From Gracilaria vermiculophylla (taxonomy: Eukaryota > Rhodophyta > Florideophyceae > Gracilariales > Gracilariaceae), in NCBI GenBank assembly GCA_019155205.2, contig JAHNZQ020000227.1:637039-701038 (forward strand): a stretch of DNA of 64,000 nucleotides. The letters are read 5' to 3'. Made by a program: the position numbers and the translations under genes. Positions 42,148 to 54,240 of the stretch are shown here, one piece after another. The first letter of the stretch is position 1; the number at the start of each line of letters is the position of its first letter. Below the pieces are notes generated by a model that searched no databases, was not told the origin of the DNA, and saw only the letters and a list, made by a program, of their open reading frames with translations.

Positions 42148-43014
42148 TTAGGCAATGGTATTGTTAATTCTCTCCACTTGTCTGTTGGCCTGGGGGTTAT
42201 AGGCACTCGTAAACAACTGTTTCATCCCCAGCATTCCGGAGATGGCACTGAATAGCTTCGCCACGAACTGGGGGCCATTGTCCGTAAGGAGGTACAACGG
42301 TATCCCGTAAGGATAGACCCAATGCTCCAGAAAAGCGTCGGCAATCACTGCTGCAGTAGTGCTCCGGAGGGGGATGGCACGCGTGATCTTGGAAAAGCGA
42401 TCCGTGATCATGAGGATAAATCGATGCCCTCGTTCCGTCTTGGGGAGAGGACCCAAGATGTCCATGGCCACAAACTCCAACGGTCCTGAAGGTGGGAACA
42501 GCGTGAGCGGCGTCCGGTGTCTCCGTATACTCCCCCTAGCGGCGGCACAGGAATAGCAATCCGCCACCGTTTGGAAGGTGTCGTTAGCCATGTTCGGCCA
42601 ATAGAACTCCCTCCGCATGGTGAAATGCATCCGAGATCCACCGGGGTGCCCGGCGAGGCGAGGATAGTGCGAGAGGTACAACACTCTCGCCCGTAACTTC
42701 GTCGGCACCAGCTTTTGGAGAGATCCATCCAGGGGGGCGCGGCGTACAAGCACGCCGTCTCGGTCGACGTCGAAGGACGATGTCAAACTCCCCACAGTGG
42801 CGAGGCACACCTTGCAGTACGCATCCGTACTCTGCTCCTTTAGGAAATCAACTATGGTGGTGGGGAGAACTTCTTTCTCCTCCTCAACAAGAGCCCTCAC
42901 CTCAGAGAGCCCACTGTACTTTTCTCCAGGTTCAAAGCATTCCAAACATTCTCCATCGGATCCTTCTTTCCCGTTGGCGTCCCGGATCACCAGACACGGA
43001 GTTGTGCCCTCCAA
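42148..43014 (-). pseudogene. Gypsy element A integrase core
   Basis: 288 codons open. The HHCC zinc-binding segment (LSHYPRLAGHPGG...CYSC) and the DDE core are all present: FVAMDILGPLP, LLTDNGPQFVAKL and NRQVERINNTIA carry the two Asp and the Glu. This is the best-preserved domain in the island. Catalytic residues are intact, but the frame is cut from its C-terminal domain, so the product is unlikely to work. Confidence 0.88.
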
Positions 43015-43319
43015 AGGTTTTTTGTCTTCGCCCTTGATGGAGATTTGCGAGAGCGCGTCCGCTGCCTGGTGTTTAATGCCAGGACGGTGTAAGATGTTAA
43101 ACTCGAACTCCAGGAGGCGTAGCCCTCATGTTTTATGGCTGCCAGAACAACACGTCAAGGACAGTATCCATTTTAGTGGTGCATGGTCCGTCCTCAATGC
43201 GAAACGCGCGCCTTACAGGTATGGGCGTAAACGCAACACCACCAGTACAATTGCAAGACGTTCGCTCTCCGAGGTTGAATAATTCCGTTCCGTCAGTAAA
43301 AGGCTGCGACTCCATTATT

Positions 43320-44740
43320 TTATATAATGAAGTCTACCTTTAGGTTTTTCCTGTGGGAGGTCATATCCGACCTGTTATTTACAGGCGTCATTTTCCAGCA
43401 CCATCCAGCCGTGCCGCTTCGGGGTTCCAAGATTTGTGGCTCTATAAGTCTCCTCTTTAGTGTGTTAAAGGCTTCATATTCTTCGTCCGTGAAGATAGCC
43501 AATTGCGTCGTATTGGTTTTCTCAAAAAGGCGATTTAAAGGCGCTGCAATACGGGAGAAGTTCGGGACACGCCTCCGAAAGACATTACACAACTCCAGGA
43601 AGGAGCTGATCTCCGTCTGGTTCGTGTGAGGGTGAGCTTCCCTGTTGGCGTCCTGAGATTTTGTGGAAACCTGTAGGCGGCCCGGGAGCGCAACTTGCCT
43701 CTCGTGCTTCACCGAGGACTAGGAAAAGAAACATTTCCCCAGCTTCAAGGTGAGTCCAGCATTCTTCAGGAGTTGGAGCACGTGCTTCACATGCATAGAG
43801 TGCTCCTCCACACTGCGGGAGTATATGATAACATCGTCCATACACACTAGGGCCTACTGCCACTTCACCTTCGCCAGGATTATGTCCACCGCTCGTTGGA
43901 ACGTAGCGGGTGCGTTCTTCAACCCAAATGGCATCCTTCGCAATCTAAAAATTATAGAGTGCGAGGTGAACGTTGTCTTACCCTTATCGCAGTCATCTAT
44001 CTTGTGGTACTGTCAGTTCTCCTTTCGAGGTAGTAGAGCAAAACGTCCGTTAGGAGTTTTTGTTGACTCCAAAGGTGCGTGTTTCCAATGGTGTTCTCCG
44101 GTATCCGCTGTCGCGAGCCGGGAAAATCCTTAAAGGGGATCCTCAAACACCAGGCGGAGGGGCAGGTTCACTGGGCGGACAATGCTCCTACAGGCGCTGC
44201 TATGATGCGACCTGGGGATCGGTGGCTTAGAAACCTCAGGATGATCGACGAGAGTCCCCAACCGGAAAAGTAGATGAAGACTCAAGGGTGCTTGTCTTTA
44301 CTTTACCAGAGGTGGAGGTCAACCGGCAGATTAAGTATCAAGCCAGGAGCCGGCCTCGACAGGTCCTAGTACTGTAGTAATTACCTGCGTAATTTAACTA
44401 AAATAAATAATAATTCTACCGTCCCTTAAGGATACTGTGGCGCACGTGGGCAGAATTATGCACCACGTGGCTCAGTTAAAAAAATAAGAGCCCTCCTTAG
44501 GAATATTATACCATAAAGCCACACCACCATTTTTCCCTTAGGAGGCACTGTACTACATACATCAATGTGGCAGAAGCCACTGTTGGCATCCAGCGTGGAG
44601 AAAACGGAGGCATCACCGAGAAAGCCGATAAATTCGTCAATACGGGTTATCGGGTACGAGTTACGTACCTTCACCTCGTTTACGCGTCTGTAGGCAATGC
44701 AGAACCTTAAGGAATCATCGTTATTCTTCAAAACCACCAC
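43320..44740 (-). pseudogene. Gypsy element A reverse transcriptase and RNase H, split by repeat
   Basis: The N-terminal RT block (44558-44740: LRFCIAYRRVNEV, NSYPITRIDE, STLDANSGFCHIDV) is separated from the rest (KIDDCDKGKTTFTSH, MPFGLKNAPATFQ, CMDDVIIYSRS) by the 555-bp repeat at 44003-44557. The YxDD box is CMDD. A TAG stop precedes it. Downstream frames (43320-43712) carry the connection/RNase H start (FLELCNVFRRRVPNFSRIAAPL, IFTDEEYEAFNTLK). Confidence 0.85.
44003..44557 (+). repeat. LTR-like repeat, copy 2, inside a reverse transcriptase
   Basis: Same family as 38189-38728. Starts TGTGGTAC, ends GTACTACA. It interrupts element A between the RT segments CHIDV and KIDDCDKGKTTF, so it arrived after that element. 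No clean target duplication is visible, and one base is missing for the frame to close across it. Confidence 0.85.
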
Positions 44741-45577
44741 CGGGGAGGCTCATTTGGAATTGGGGAGGTCAATAATGCCCTTGGCCAGCATCCGGTGGAC
44801 CTCATCGCGTTCGAAATCGCGCGCATGAGGTCATGCAATTCTCGGGAGTAGGTGAACAGGTTTCGCATTAGGTGTGAGCTGGATCCAGTGCTTGGCCAGG
44901 GTAACCTGACCCAGGCGACCAGAGAACATGTACTACAAGGCGAATAGCATTTCCACTATCCTATGGCGATACGCATCGAAATCTTCGCCAATTTGGAGCT
45001 TTTCCAGCCGGGTGGCCGGATTCTCTTCCTCGCGGGTCGTTGATGGCGCTTCAGACTCCATGGTGATGATTGCATCGGATTCCGCAAGTTCTTCGGCACG
45101 AGGAAGATGATCCAGTCTTGCACGGGCGGGTAGTGCAGTTCCAACGACAGTTCCTTTCTGGAGCCGAAACGGCCACTTCTTCGGGTTGGCGAGCACGACC
45201 CTGAAGGGAATGTTCGGTACTATCTCCATAGCACCGTTCGCTATCACGGAGTGCTGCTTCGTCCTCAGGTTTGTACTCCCCTGTCGGAGTGAAAAGCCAG
45301 ATGCAGAGGTCTGCACTCGAACTTCGGCCTGACTCCTCGCGGGTATTTCGATACTTTTCACCTCCCGGATCTTGTTCGACTGCGTCTCTTTTGGAATATT
45401 ACCCACGTGGTGCGCATTGGCATTTGGTCCCTGAGATGCGGACACGATACTTACAGGAGCAGCGTCGTGAAACGTCACCTTCCGCTGGCGTAGGTATATT
45501 GCACGTACCTACCGATCCACAAAGAAAGTGCCCAATATGCATTGTGCTGCCAAGTTGCTTTCCACGAAGAACCACAC

Positions 45578-45802
45578 CTATACCTTTATGCAGCCCATCC
45601 GGAGATATAAGGGTAGTGTTTCGAGGATGTTCAATACTCGACGCGACGCATCGCGCACCGTAGGGAGCTTGTCAGTCCTCAAGGAGCCGAGAACCGACCG
45701 CGGGAGCATTTGGGCGTGCAACAGAGCGGGGCCAGCTCCGGTATCGAGGATAGCGCGCACCATTATTGAAGGGAGCGTAGAACATCCGATAGAGGCGAAC
45801 AA
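45578..45802 (-). pseudogene. Gypsy element A aspartic protease
   Basis: The retroviral-type protease active site is visible as AILDTGAGPALLHAQMLP (the D-T-G triad), after a short leader. Downstream (44933-45478) the linker before the RT is open. The D-T-G-A-G-P motif recurs as DTGVGP in gypsy fragment C at about 56700, indicating a related lineage. Confidence 0.75.
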
Positions 45803-45976
45803 TTTCTAACTTTTACGGCGGATCGTGCAAACAGAATGCTCAAAGGCATCGAATGGGTCCAAACGGGATTGGGGGGCCCGCCGATTCCGCGTCGGCTGTG
45901 CAGACGGCTTTTGCCCCTTTCCTGAAGTCGAGCTCCGTGGATCTGAGACTCGAGGGTAAGGAGCCACGTGGAGCTT

Positions 45977-46528
45977 CTATGCGTGACCTGGAGGGTTTTC
46001 CCGGTTGGAGGAGAGCTGAACTCTAGTAAAGCACGGATGCTGTGGTTGCGCATCGAGATGCGCCGTGTCCTTCTGAGGTGCAACCAGTTTCGATACTGGC
46101 CCCTGCTCTGACGGCGCAAGTGACAGTGGAACAGGCTCCACTCCCAGTGGAGCGCGGCAACAGTAGTTTACTTGAGGGTATTGTATGTCAAGATACGCGG
46201 TTCGATGACTTCCGCTCTTCGTTGGTGTGGCATTCAAGGCCTGGAAGTTCTTCTCCAGTTCTTTCAGGATGGCGGCCCTCAGACCGGGGTAAGGGTAGTA
46301 CAGTTTACTGGCTCTGGAGACAAGCAAATCTTGCAACGCAGTGGTTAGCCTCGAAGGTTCGCGAATCGGACACTCCTGTAAAATTCTGCCGAGGTTTACG
46401 AAGTAGTAGACGAGAGTGTCCTCGTCCTCGACGGTGCTCTCTGGGACGAAGCGTATGTGAAAGGCAAGGGCCTCTTGCTCTCCCATCAGCGTAAGCTCGT
46501 AGAACTCCTCTGAGGTGCTGGAGTCCAA
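45977..46528 (-). pseudogene. Gypsy element A gag/pro part, left of nested insertion
   Basis: Open minus-strand frame with natural composition (EEFYELTLMGEQEALAFHIR, YPGLRAAILKELEKNFQAL). Read across the chromodomain element, the minus frame ending FKKPP at 51828 continues in frame here as GWASALTLDSS, showing both pieces belong to the same interrupted element. Confidence 0.55.
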
Positions 46529-46548
46529 CGTCAGGGCGGATGCCCAAC

Positions 46549-46741
46549 TGTAGGCAGACGCGCCGTGAGCTATTTTGAAAGGTCCGTAGCGCTAGTGTCT
46601 AGCAAAGACACCAGCCGCCGTCGCCAGCCGCTGCCGTAAAGCGTTGGTATATGAGCCGGTAGACGGTGAAGCCTAACAGGCATCGACTATCGAACACCTT
46701 CGAGCCCGTTCTGGCCACTTTCCAGACCGCAATGGACTACA
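46549..46741 (+). repeat. Element B 5' LTR (193 bp)
   Basis: Starts TGTAGGCAGAC and ends GGACTACA. Matches the 3' LTR at 51634-51826 over its full and identical length with scattered substitutions; shared blocks include GACACCAGCCGCC and ATCGACTATCGAACACCTT. The divergence shows the insertion is not recent. Confidence 0.85.
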
Positions 46742-47148
46742 GTGACCACTACAGTCTCTTTACCTTTTCACGGTCAATCTCATTAGATTATTCGATCACC
46801 GATAGCCCCGCCGTACCCGGACACGCTAACCTCTTCCGGAAAAGACGATGTCGGGGACCGAGACATCAGGCGTCACGACGCAACGTGGGTCATTCGTGGC
46901 CACATCGGCTAATCACCGACAATTAGTCCGCACCGATCCGAACTCAATTCGCATCTTCCTTTCGGCTATACGACCAGTACGAGCGCGAGGTCACTGTCCG
47001 AGTGGCAAACCTTACAGTCAAGGGTGCGAGCAACACTGAGGCCGTCCGACTGGATAGTCTCAAGTTTTGCGTACACCCAGAGTTTCTGGAGTCGGCGATC
47101 GCACGAAACCTCATTAGGGACGCCTAGTTCTATGAGACACATCCCGAT

Positions 47149-48075
47149 TTGGTACTATGGACCTACCTCGAGACCGAAGCGGAAGATTCCAAAGAGTCAT
47201 TGAGTTTCGAGACACTCGATGATGTTGTTAACCGGAAACTACGGATGGACATGGCCGACAAAAATTCCCGTTCCCGGATGCATACTCTATTTATGGCTTA
47301 TCAAAAACTACTCCGCAGTCACGGACTGCCTTGAATCCTACAAGAGAACCAAAAACTGGCCGTTGGTTACGTCCTGTTCGCTTTCCGGCCCAAGAGGTTG
47401 CACGATCGGTTGGAATCTGATCTGCAATTTTCAGCAACCGAATGCCGGAACGACTTCAACGAGTTCATGAAGCATGCCATCAGGCTTTCAGAAGCCTTTT
47501 GGATATTAGAAACTGCTTCGAAGCATGGAAAGCCTAAGACGCACAAGAATAGAGACGGACACAATCGTGGAGACGGCAGAAGCAAGTCACCCTCGAAATC
47601 AGGATCCAGAATCCGTTCAGATGATAAATCTGGAAAGACATCTAGCAGGAAGAGAGGCAGCCTTCCGGACTGCCAACATGCTCCTTGTGCCGAGAACGGT
47701 GAACAGCACCTTATCCAGGACTGCCCGAAAGCTTCGCTGGAAGAGAAGTCCGGAAGGCTCTGGGATTTTAGGGCGACCAAACACCAAGAAGGTTCATCAA
47801 GATTTAGCCGCGGCCAGAAGAGTATTTTGGATTTCTCGCGTTCACAGGCGAAATCCGGTGGCACCGTAGGTCGCATGTTCACGAAAGAAATTTCGGATCC
47901 GGCCGACGCAGATGCCCTTTCCTGTCCGATTACGGTATCCGATGAGGTAATATCGCTGGAAACCTCCGCCCGAGGTGAAGACGGTAGCGACTACAGAATT
48001 GTCTCATCCAAGCTGGCGGAACGTGCGGTCATCCAAGGCGTCAGTCGTACGACGGCCATCAACACCGTCCGATAA
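47149..48075 (+). pseudogene. Element B gag
   Basis: Two frames (47149-47334 and 47398-48075) hold a gag-like protein: a helical part (ECRNDFNEFMKHAIRLSEAF), a Lys/Arg/Ser-rich basic region, then CQHAPCAENGEQHLIQDC, a degenerate CCHC-type zinc knuckle. The C-terminal part (PITVSDEVISLETSA) may be the protease start, but no D-T/S-G is seen. Confidence 0.6.
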
Positions 48076-48424
48076 CGGGTTGCGCTCAAGTCTGGAGCAG
48101 AACGGCAATCATTCTCCTCTTCCAGATCATGGACATGCCTGAGAATGGTAATGCATCCGGCGCCAGGACAGTTGGCACTTGCCAACCTCAAATTTCTAGT
48201 TGCCGACGAGGACCTCTCGTGTGAACCGTTAATCACCGGACTACCAGTTCTCTAACATTTGCAAGTGGACACCCACACACTGTTGGAGAACAACTGAGCG
48301 GTACTCGATGGCTCCAACTCGTCATATATCGGGAACCCGACAACAAGAGACCACAGCGGAACTGTCAGTCGCATGATGATAGCGCGACTCCATCGCCATT
48401 AGATCACCGAAGACGCTACCGATA

Positions 48425-49380
48425 GTGGCCCGCTGCAAATTACCGAGCGGCCACGGGCTAAGTACAACACCGCTCGAACGGAAGAAGACCCAATCCCGGA
48501 CGCCTCGCTGCTCGATCCGATTGACGCGGATCAGCATGCCGACATACGAACATGCGTCGAAGTTATTGAGAAGACCACAACGGACCATGGGCTACCCGTC
48601 GAATACCGGAAAACCATTTCCTACATCGTGGACGAACACGTCGACGTGTTTCGTACTGCATTTTTCACAGGGCCACGGGCACAAATCGGACCCCTAACGG
48701 TGAAATTGGCTCCCAACGCCACACCGGTCAAACTCTGCCCGAGGATCTATTCAAGCGACCAGCGCGAATTCCTCAAGAAATTCGTGGCATCTCTCGTGCG
48801 TAGTGGCATGGCGTATGCCAATCCCATATCCTCCTGGGCATGTGCACCCCTACGCGTACCGACACCGGGTCCCGAAGTCCGATATCTGTTCACTGTCGAT
48901 CTCCGACTGGTCAACAAATTCATGATGAAACAACAATCTCCCATGCCCAACCTGGAGCACGAGCTGACTCGATTGTCATAATCACAGTAATATGCGACTT
49001 TCGACCTATGGCACTGCTATTGGCAGCTCGAACTGGATGAGGCTTCACAAGGCCTCCAGTCCTTCATCACACAAGATGACGTTTCTTCGCCCACCCTTGT
49101 GATGCACGGCACGACTAACGCCGTCACTCACCTGTTGTTCGCACTCTCGGAATTTTTACCAACTGGTCTCACGTCACTCGTCCTACACTGGCTGGATGAG
49201 ATTTTGCTGCAGGACCGTACCTTTGCCAGATTAATTCAATCTGTACGTCAACTCTTTGGTTTTCTGTTCGTAAGAACATCAAGCTGCACCCCGCAAAGTG
49301 CATGCTATTTGCCACCACGCTGCGGTGCTGTGGCCGACTCATTTTTGCAGACGGTACTTGTTACCATCTGCGTCGGCTAG
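48425..49380 (+). pseudogene. Element B reverse transcriptase
   Basis: RT fingers and palm: PLRVPTPGPEVRYLFTVDLR, VNKFMMKQQSPMPNLE (48628-48981), then a frameshifted continuation with LPTGLTSLVLHWLDEILLQD (49099-49380), where the usual Y-x-D-D box is WLDE. The active-site change and the stops show loss of function. Confidence 0.75.
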
Positions 49381-49754
49381 AAGGCTTACTCAGAAAGGAA
49401 CCACCGCAAACCGGAGCCAACCTGCAACAATTTATCTGCGCGCGGCAGTCGATCAAGAAGGGAATCTCTGACTTTGCCGCTCTCGTTGGACCGTTACACG
49501 TGTTCATGGAGAAAATATATTCTCGTGCCGGTAAACGTACAAAGCAGTCAGTATCACGGTACACGCTTCCCGCTTTTGGATGGGTCTAGGCCGAACAAGA
49601 CGCCTTCGAGGCTTGGCAGGTCGCCCTCGCCAAGCAGGTCACTGTGCCTCACCGCGTCGAGACAAAGCGCCTCTGAGTCTATACCAACGCCTCCGATATG
49701 GTCTGATCCGGCATTCTTACTCAAGTTCCCCCGAAGGACCTTTCCAAACCGCAT

Positions 49755-49949
49755 TTGGTACAGGCCCACAAATCGGTGGCCTTTCCGTCCGGACGGTTTT
49801 CAACCATGGGGTACGGTTGGTCTACATTAGAGAAGGAAGCGTACGCCGTACGGACATCTATCGAGCAGATGCACTGGCTTGCTGCCACACCGTCCGGTTT
49901 TGATCTATACACGGACCATAACAACCTCACCTTTCTGTTTGATCCGTGA
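49755..49949 (+). pseudogene. Element B RNase H fragment
   Basis: GYGWSTLEKEAYAVRTSIEQ and FDLYTDHNNLTFLFDP match the gypsy RNase H pattern (S-x-x-E-x-E-x-x-A and TDHxxL). Both acidic positions visible in this stretch are kept; upstream parts are in other frames. Confidence 0.75.
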
Positions 49950-49979
49950 TCGGTCGTCCCGGACGTATCACAGACATCA

Positions 49980-50849
49980 ATGTGCAAAGTCCCTCGCTTG
50001 GCCGTGCGCTTAAGAATGTACAAGTACACATGCGTCCACATCTGCGGAACGGACAACGTATGGGCTGATCTACTAGGCCGTTGGTCCGCACTCAGCACGG
50101 TTCGCAGACTCGTCCTTATTTCGGAACTCCCGTCGTCATATGCACAGGAGTTTGAATGGCCAACTATGACGGCCTTCGTTACAACGCAAGACGAAGCGGC
50201 ACCGGCTCATCCGGCCAACCTAAACCTCGTGGACGGCATATGGAGAAATCCCAACAATGCCATTTTGCTCATGGACTCCGCTTCGGACTTCCAACTTCGC
50301 CTGTGCATCATCGCACATACTGGTCCGAGTGGGCACCGTGGTCGGGCGTCCACCGAAACGGTCTTACGGAAGTACTCCTTCTGGTCAACCATGACCTCCG
50401 ACATTCGGTCCTTCGTACGCGCTTGTATCCACTGTCTATCGACAATCAGATGGGGAAAGGTACCGCGCCCATTCGGACCTGCCGTACACATAACGATGCC
50501 TAACGACCTCCTACAGTTCGATTAATTCAAGATCGGACCGGGCCGGACAGCAAAAAAGTACGTGATACTCCTCCGCGATGATCACTCCGACTACAAATGG
50601 ATGTTCGCGTTCTTCGATACAGTGGCCGAGAATGCAGCAACGGGCATCATAGATCGGTGTGCCGCCTGCGGTGTACCGAACGGTCTGATGTCCGATGAAC
50701 CTACACACCACCAAAACGAAACGGTACGCCTCACCTGCAAGGGACTGAAGACAGCACCTCACTTCAAGCTGCTCTACTCTCCGTGGAGTAACGGTGCCTT
50801 TGAACGGTTGGGCAGAGAGATGCTTAGAATTTTCCGATACATCGTCTAG
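49980..50849 (+). pseudogene. Element B integrase
   Basis: The zinc-binding segment is AHTGPSGHRGRAST followed by ACIHCLSTI (an HHCC finger: His, His, Cys, Cys). The core starts at MPNDLLQFD and is cut by a stop right after the first Asp (TAA at 50523-50525), resuming at 50562 with DDHSDYKWMFAF and SPWSNGAFERLGREM, which carries the Glu. Confidence 0.78.
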
Positions 50850-51362
50850 GAGTTACAGATGGACCTGAAGGAATGGCCCGACTTGCAAACTCTGGTTCAG
50901 ATCGTCCACGACAGTGCACTCTCTCCATCAGGCGAAAATATCGCGCCAGTCATGGCCTTTATGGGTATGGAACCCATTTCGTCTATCGGTACATTTCTAA
51001 GGATAGAAGCGGCCAAGCCGATTACCACTTCCTAAGCGGAGCACGAGCGCACCATATACGTTCATGCTTTCAAGCAACGTGTGGCTGAATTGCATCCGTT
51101 CATCCGAAAATTGATACAGAAGAATCGGGAACGATCTCGCCTCGCTGCGTCTGCGGACACACTACCAAATTTTGCGGAAGGAGATTATGTCCTAGTCGCC
51201 CGCAAAGAATTATTTGTAGGAGAATAGCTTTGCCTCGGTTTGCGCGGGCCGAGATGGATCGTTAAGGTGCAAAGCGACTACGTCTCCCAAGTCGAAGATC
51301 TCCGTAACGGTGCTTAGGAAGACATATACGGCAGCCATCTGAAGCTCTTCAGAGATTCGTAT

Positions 51363-51674
51363 ATGGATTCCCGCGTCATTATATCACATTCCCTGTCGTC
51401 AGAAACCGGCATGCCTCTCGCAAGGCTAATGCGACGGGAAGAAACCGTCCGCAGACAGCTGAAGGTCGTAGTTCGCTGGAAAGGACTACCGCATTCGGAG
51501 GACACGCTGGAGCCAATCACAAGTGTCTACGAAGACATCCCGAAGATGCTTTTACGTCTACTTCAGCGCAAGAACACGCCGAAACCGTTAGCGGACAAAG
51601 CACGCCGCATGCTAGCGCTCTGGAAGAGAGGAGTGTATGCAGACACGCCGGGAGCTGTTTTGTACGGTCCGTAA
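51363..51674 (+). pseudogene. Element B chromodomain
   Basis: RQLKVVVRWKGLPHSEDTLE has the chromodomain core (V-x-W-x-G-x-x-x-x-x-x-T-W/L-E), followed by a helical end (YEDIPKMLLRLLQR). Chromodomains at the integrase C-terminus direct insertion to marked chromatin. The usual Trp of the TWE motif is Leu here. The frame runs into the 3' LTR. Confidence 0.75.
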
Positions 51675-51826
51675 TGCCGGTGTCCAACAAGGACACCAGC
51701 CGCCATAGCCGACCACCGCCGTAGAGCGTATGTAGATAAGCCGGTAAACTGCAAGTCCTACCAGATATCGACTATCGAACACCTTTAGGCCCGTTTAAGC
51801 CACGTCCCATACCGCAACGGACTACA
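51634..51826 (+). repeat. Element B 3' LTR (193 bp)
   Basis: Starts TGTATGCAGAC and ends GGACTACA; pairs with the 5' LTR at 46549-46741, same length. Confidence 0.85.
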
Positions 51827-53353
51827 CCGGCGGTTTCTTGAAGCCGTCAGTTTGTCCGAAAATGGAGCGCGGCTGCGACGACGGGTACGGTGGGTGTTCC
51901 CATAGGATTTCGCGAAACGTGCTAGCTCCATGTAGGTGGTCTTTGGGTGCGTTGTCAAGTGAGTACGCACCCCGGCGCGGATCGAAGGAAGGAGTCCCTC
52001 GACAAACAATTACTTCAACCGCCGTTCGGAGTACAAGTTTCCACACCGTAGGGCCTTCGTCCACAGCTTCTGTGAGAACTTCGTCTCGGTCATTCCCGTG
52101 TTTTGCCTACAGGAGGTGACTTCAGCGTCAGCATCGGCTACCATCTCGTCCGTTATGTACCTTTTGAGTAGGAAACTCACCACCTTTGGGTATGTCGTCA
52201 AGATCTCCATTCCAGGATCATCTACAACGGTGCTCTCCCCCGTGAGACGTGGCTGCACCAGCGAGTGCGCTTGGCCTGTGAGACAGAACTGAAAGCACCA
52301 GACGGCGGCACCTTTAAGGACACTATTGGTATTACACGCTGAACGGAAGCGTGTCAGAAAATTCAACACCGAGATCGGGCCTTCAGCTTAGAAGGAGTGA
52401 TTCCTCTTCAGAATATCCATCCGGCGCTGGATCTTCGTAAGTCATTTTACGACCGACGAGCCGTAAAAAGAGGAGCGATCATTCAACCTGCAGACGTCAT
52501 TACCCACCACTTTGGAAAAGACGTCGTTAAGCGGGGCGACCTTCCTGACCGTTCTGCTATTCTCCTTGGGAGATATACTGTCCTCCGAGCTGGAGATGTT
52601 TACGGATTCAGATTCTGAGCTTCTTTCCGAATCGGTGTCTGGCTTTCTACTTTTCTTCCTCCGTTTCTTTCGGCGTCTTCTCTTTACGTGGGCTGGGTCA
52701 CTGAAGATACCCCCGTTATCGCGATTCCGCCGAGGAATGTCCTGTCCTTCTCTCCGTGGGTAACGTACTTCGAAACCGGTATCCTGTCCTCCTCCGCGGG
52801 GTTTCAGGTCCAGATGGTGCATAGCAAGATTCCTGGGGTGGTCCCATTTCCTTACGGCAGTATCTTTTCCTCCTCTGGCGTAGGGGGTGGCAGTATCCTG
52901 TCCTTCTCTGCCTGGGCTCACATTAGGTGTTGATAGAGGGAACCTCTCCTATACGGAAGAATAACTTTGAAACGCCGCAGCGGGGAGCAGCTGCGCGGTT
53001 TGGGAGCGAGCCTCCGCATGGATAACATTTGAAAGCACCTCGATGAAGAGACCGGAATCCAGCAAAGCATGCACAGCACGGTGAGCGCCCTCCGTTGTGA
53101 TTTCCTCGACAGGGACGAGGCGGCGCGCTCCAAAGTGGGCTTTAACACCTGCAGGTATTCTTTCGACCAGCTCTTGTGAGAGCCAATCCGTAAGGCGCGG
53201 GGCCAGTGACTCCAAAAGAGAGTTAGTTTCCGGGTGTTCTCGTCTCTGCAGCTCCTGGGGTGGCGGCTGGGATACCGTGTGTGGTTCTTTAACCTCCACA
53301 TTGGCGTTCTCCAGAAGTGTCGCGAGGGATTCCGCATTCCTTTGGTCATGCAC
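51785..53353 (-). pseudogene. Gypsy element A gag, right of nested insertion
   Basis: Three minus-strand frames: 52949-53353 (LLESLAPRLTDWLSQELVERI), 52442-52921 (Arg/Lys/Ser-rich basic region) and 51785-52369 (PKVVSFLLKRYITDEMVADADAEVT-like helices, then LLPSIRAGVRTHLTTHP). They read as a gag precursor with capsid-like helices split by frameshifts; the gag continues at 46547 across the chromovirus insertion. The helical segments resemble those in fragment C at 55468-55728. Confidence 0.6.
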
Positions 53354-53688
53354 TCTCCTAAGGCGATTCCTGAAACGCTCTTTAGAGCAGTTAGGATTCC
53401 GAAGGAGACTTTAAGGGTCCTCCAATCTGGTGACCATTTCCTGTGGAGCGGTAAAGTGCTGCATCTACCAACGGAGTTGGTTGCTTGTGGGTCCTGTGGG
53501 TGGGTTTCCGTTGGGGGTTCTGAGGGAATCCATGGATGAGTAAGTCGGGGGTGTTTTTCTTTCGCTTCGGAATCATCTTAAGGAAGAATTTCACTCTTGG
53601 GTTACGATCGTTGCAAACTATAAACACTGTTCTGTCGTTACTTTTTTTATTCCTTTACGAATCTGATTTTCTAAGTCGGGTGGCCAGT

Positions 53689-54240
53689 TGTGGTACCTTC
53701 AGTTCTTCTTTCGAGGTGGTAGTTCACAACGTCAGTTAAGAGTTTTTGTTGACTCCAAAGGCCCGCGTTTCTAAAGGTGGTCTGCGGTAATCGCTATCGT
53801 GAGCCGGGGGCATTCTATAAGAGGATCCACAAACACCAAGGGGAGGGGGAGGCTCACTGGGCGGACAATGGTCCTACAGGCGCTGCTACTAGGTGACCTG
53901 GAGATCGGCGGCTTAGAAACCTTAAGGATGTTCGACGAGAATCTCCAACCGGAAAAATAGATAAAAAATGAACGGTGCTCATTTTACTTCCGGAGAGGTG
54001 GAGCTTGCCCTGCAGAATAAGGATCACGCCGGGAGCTCCCATACACAGGTATCACTACTGCAGTAATTATCCGAACAAATTAATTATAATAAATATTGAT
54101 TCTACCGTACCTCAAGGATACTGTAGCGTACGCTTGCCAAATTATGCATGTTGTGGCTCAGTTAATAAAATACGAGCCCTCCTTAGGAATATCACGCCAT
54201 AAAGCCACTCCACAATATTACATTAGAATCTACTATACCA
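53689..54240 (+). repeat. LTR-like repeat, copy 3
   Basis: Third copy of the 540-555-bp family; starts TGTGGTAC and ends with a decayed TATACCA. It sits directly before gypsy fragment C in the same orientation and could be its 5' LTR. Confidence 0.8.

Larger units (their letters stand above)
46549..51826 (+). mobile_element. Ty3/gypsy chromovirus-type element B, complete but decayed
   Basis: 5278-bp element bounded by two 193-bp direct LTRs. Plus-strand order: gag (about 47149-48075), RT (48425-49380), RNase H (about 49755-49949), integrase (49980-50849) and a chromodomain (51363-51674), the layout of chromodomain-bearing Ty3/gypsy elements. Each domain sits in a short frame, with numerous stops between. 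It lies inside gypsy element A. The 5-bp flanks (CCAAC before, CCGGC after) are not a clean target duplication. Confidence 0.85.
40972..53353 (-). mobile_element. Ty3/gypsy retroelement A, interrupted and degenerate
   Basis: Reading the minus strand from 53353 down to 40972 gives the Ty3/gypsy order gag, protease, reverse transcriptase, RNase H, integrase. Two insertions split it: the complete chromodomain element at 46549-51826 (in the gag/pro region) and the 555-bp repeat at 44003-44557 (in the RT). Most frames carry stops or shifts. Its own LTRs were not located. Confidence 0.8.
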
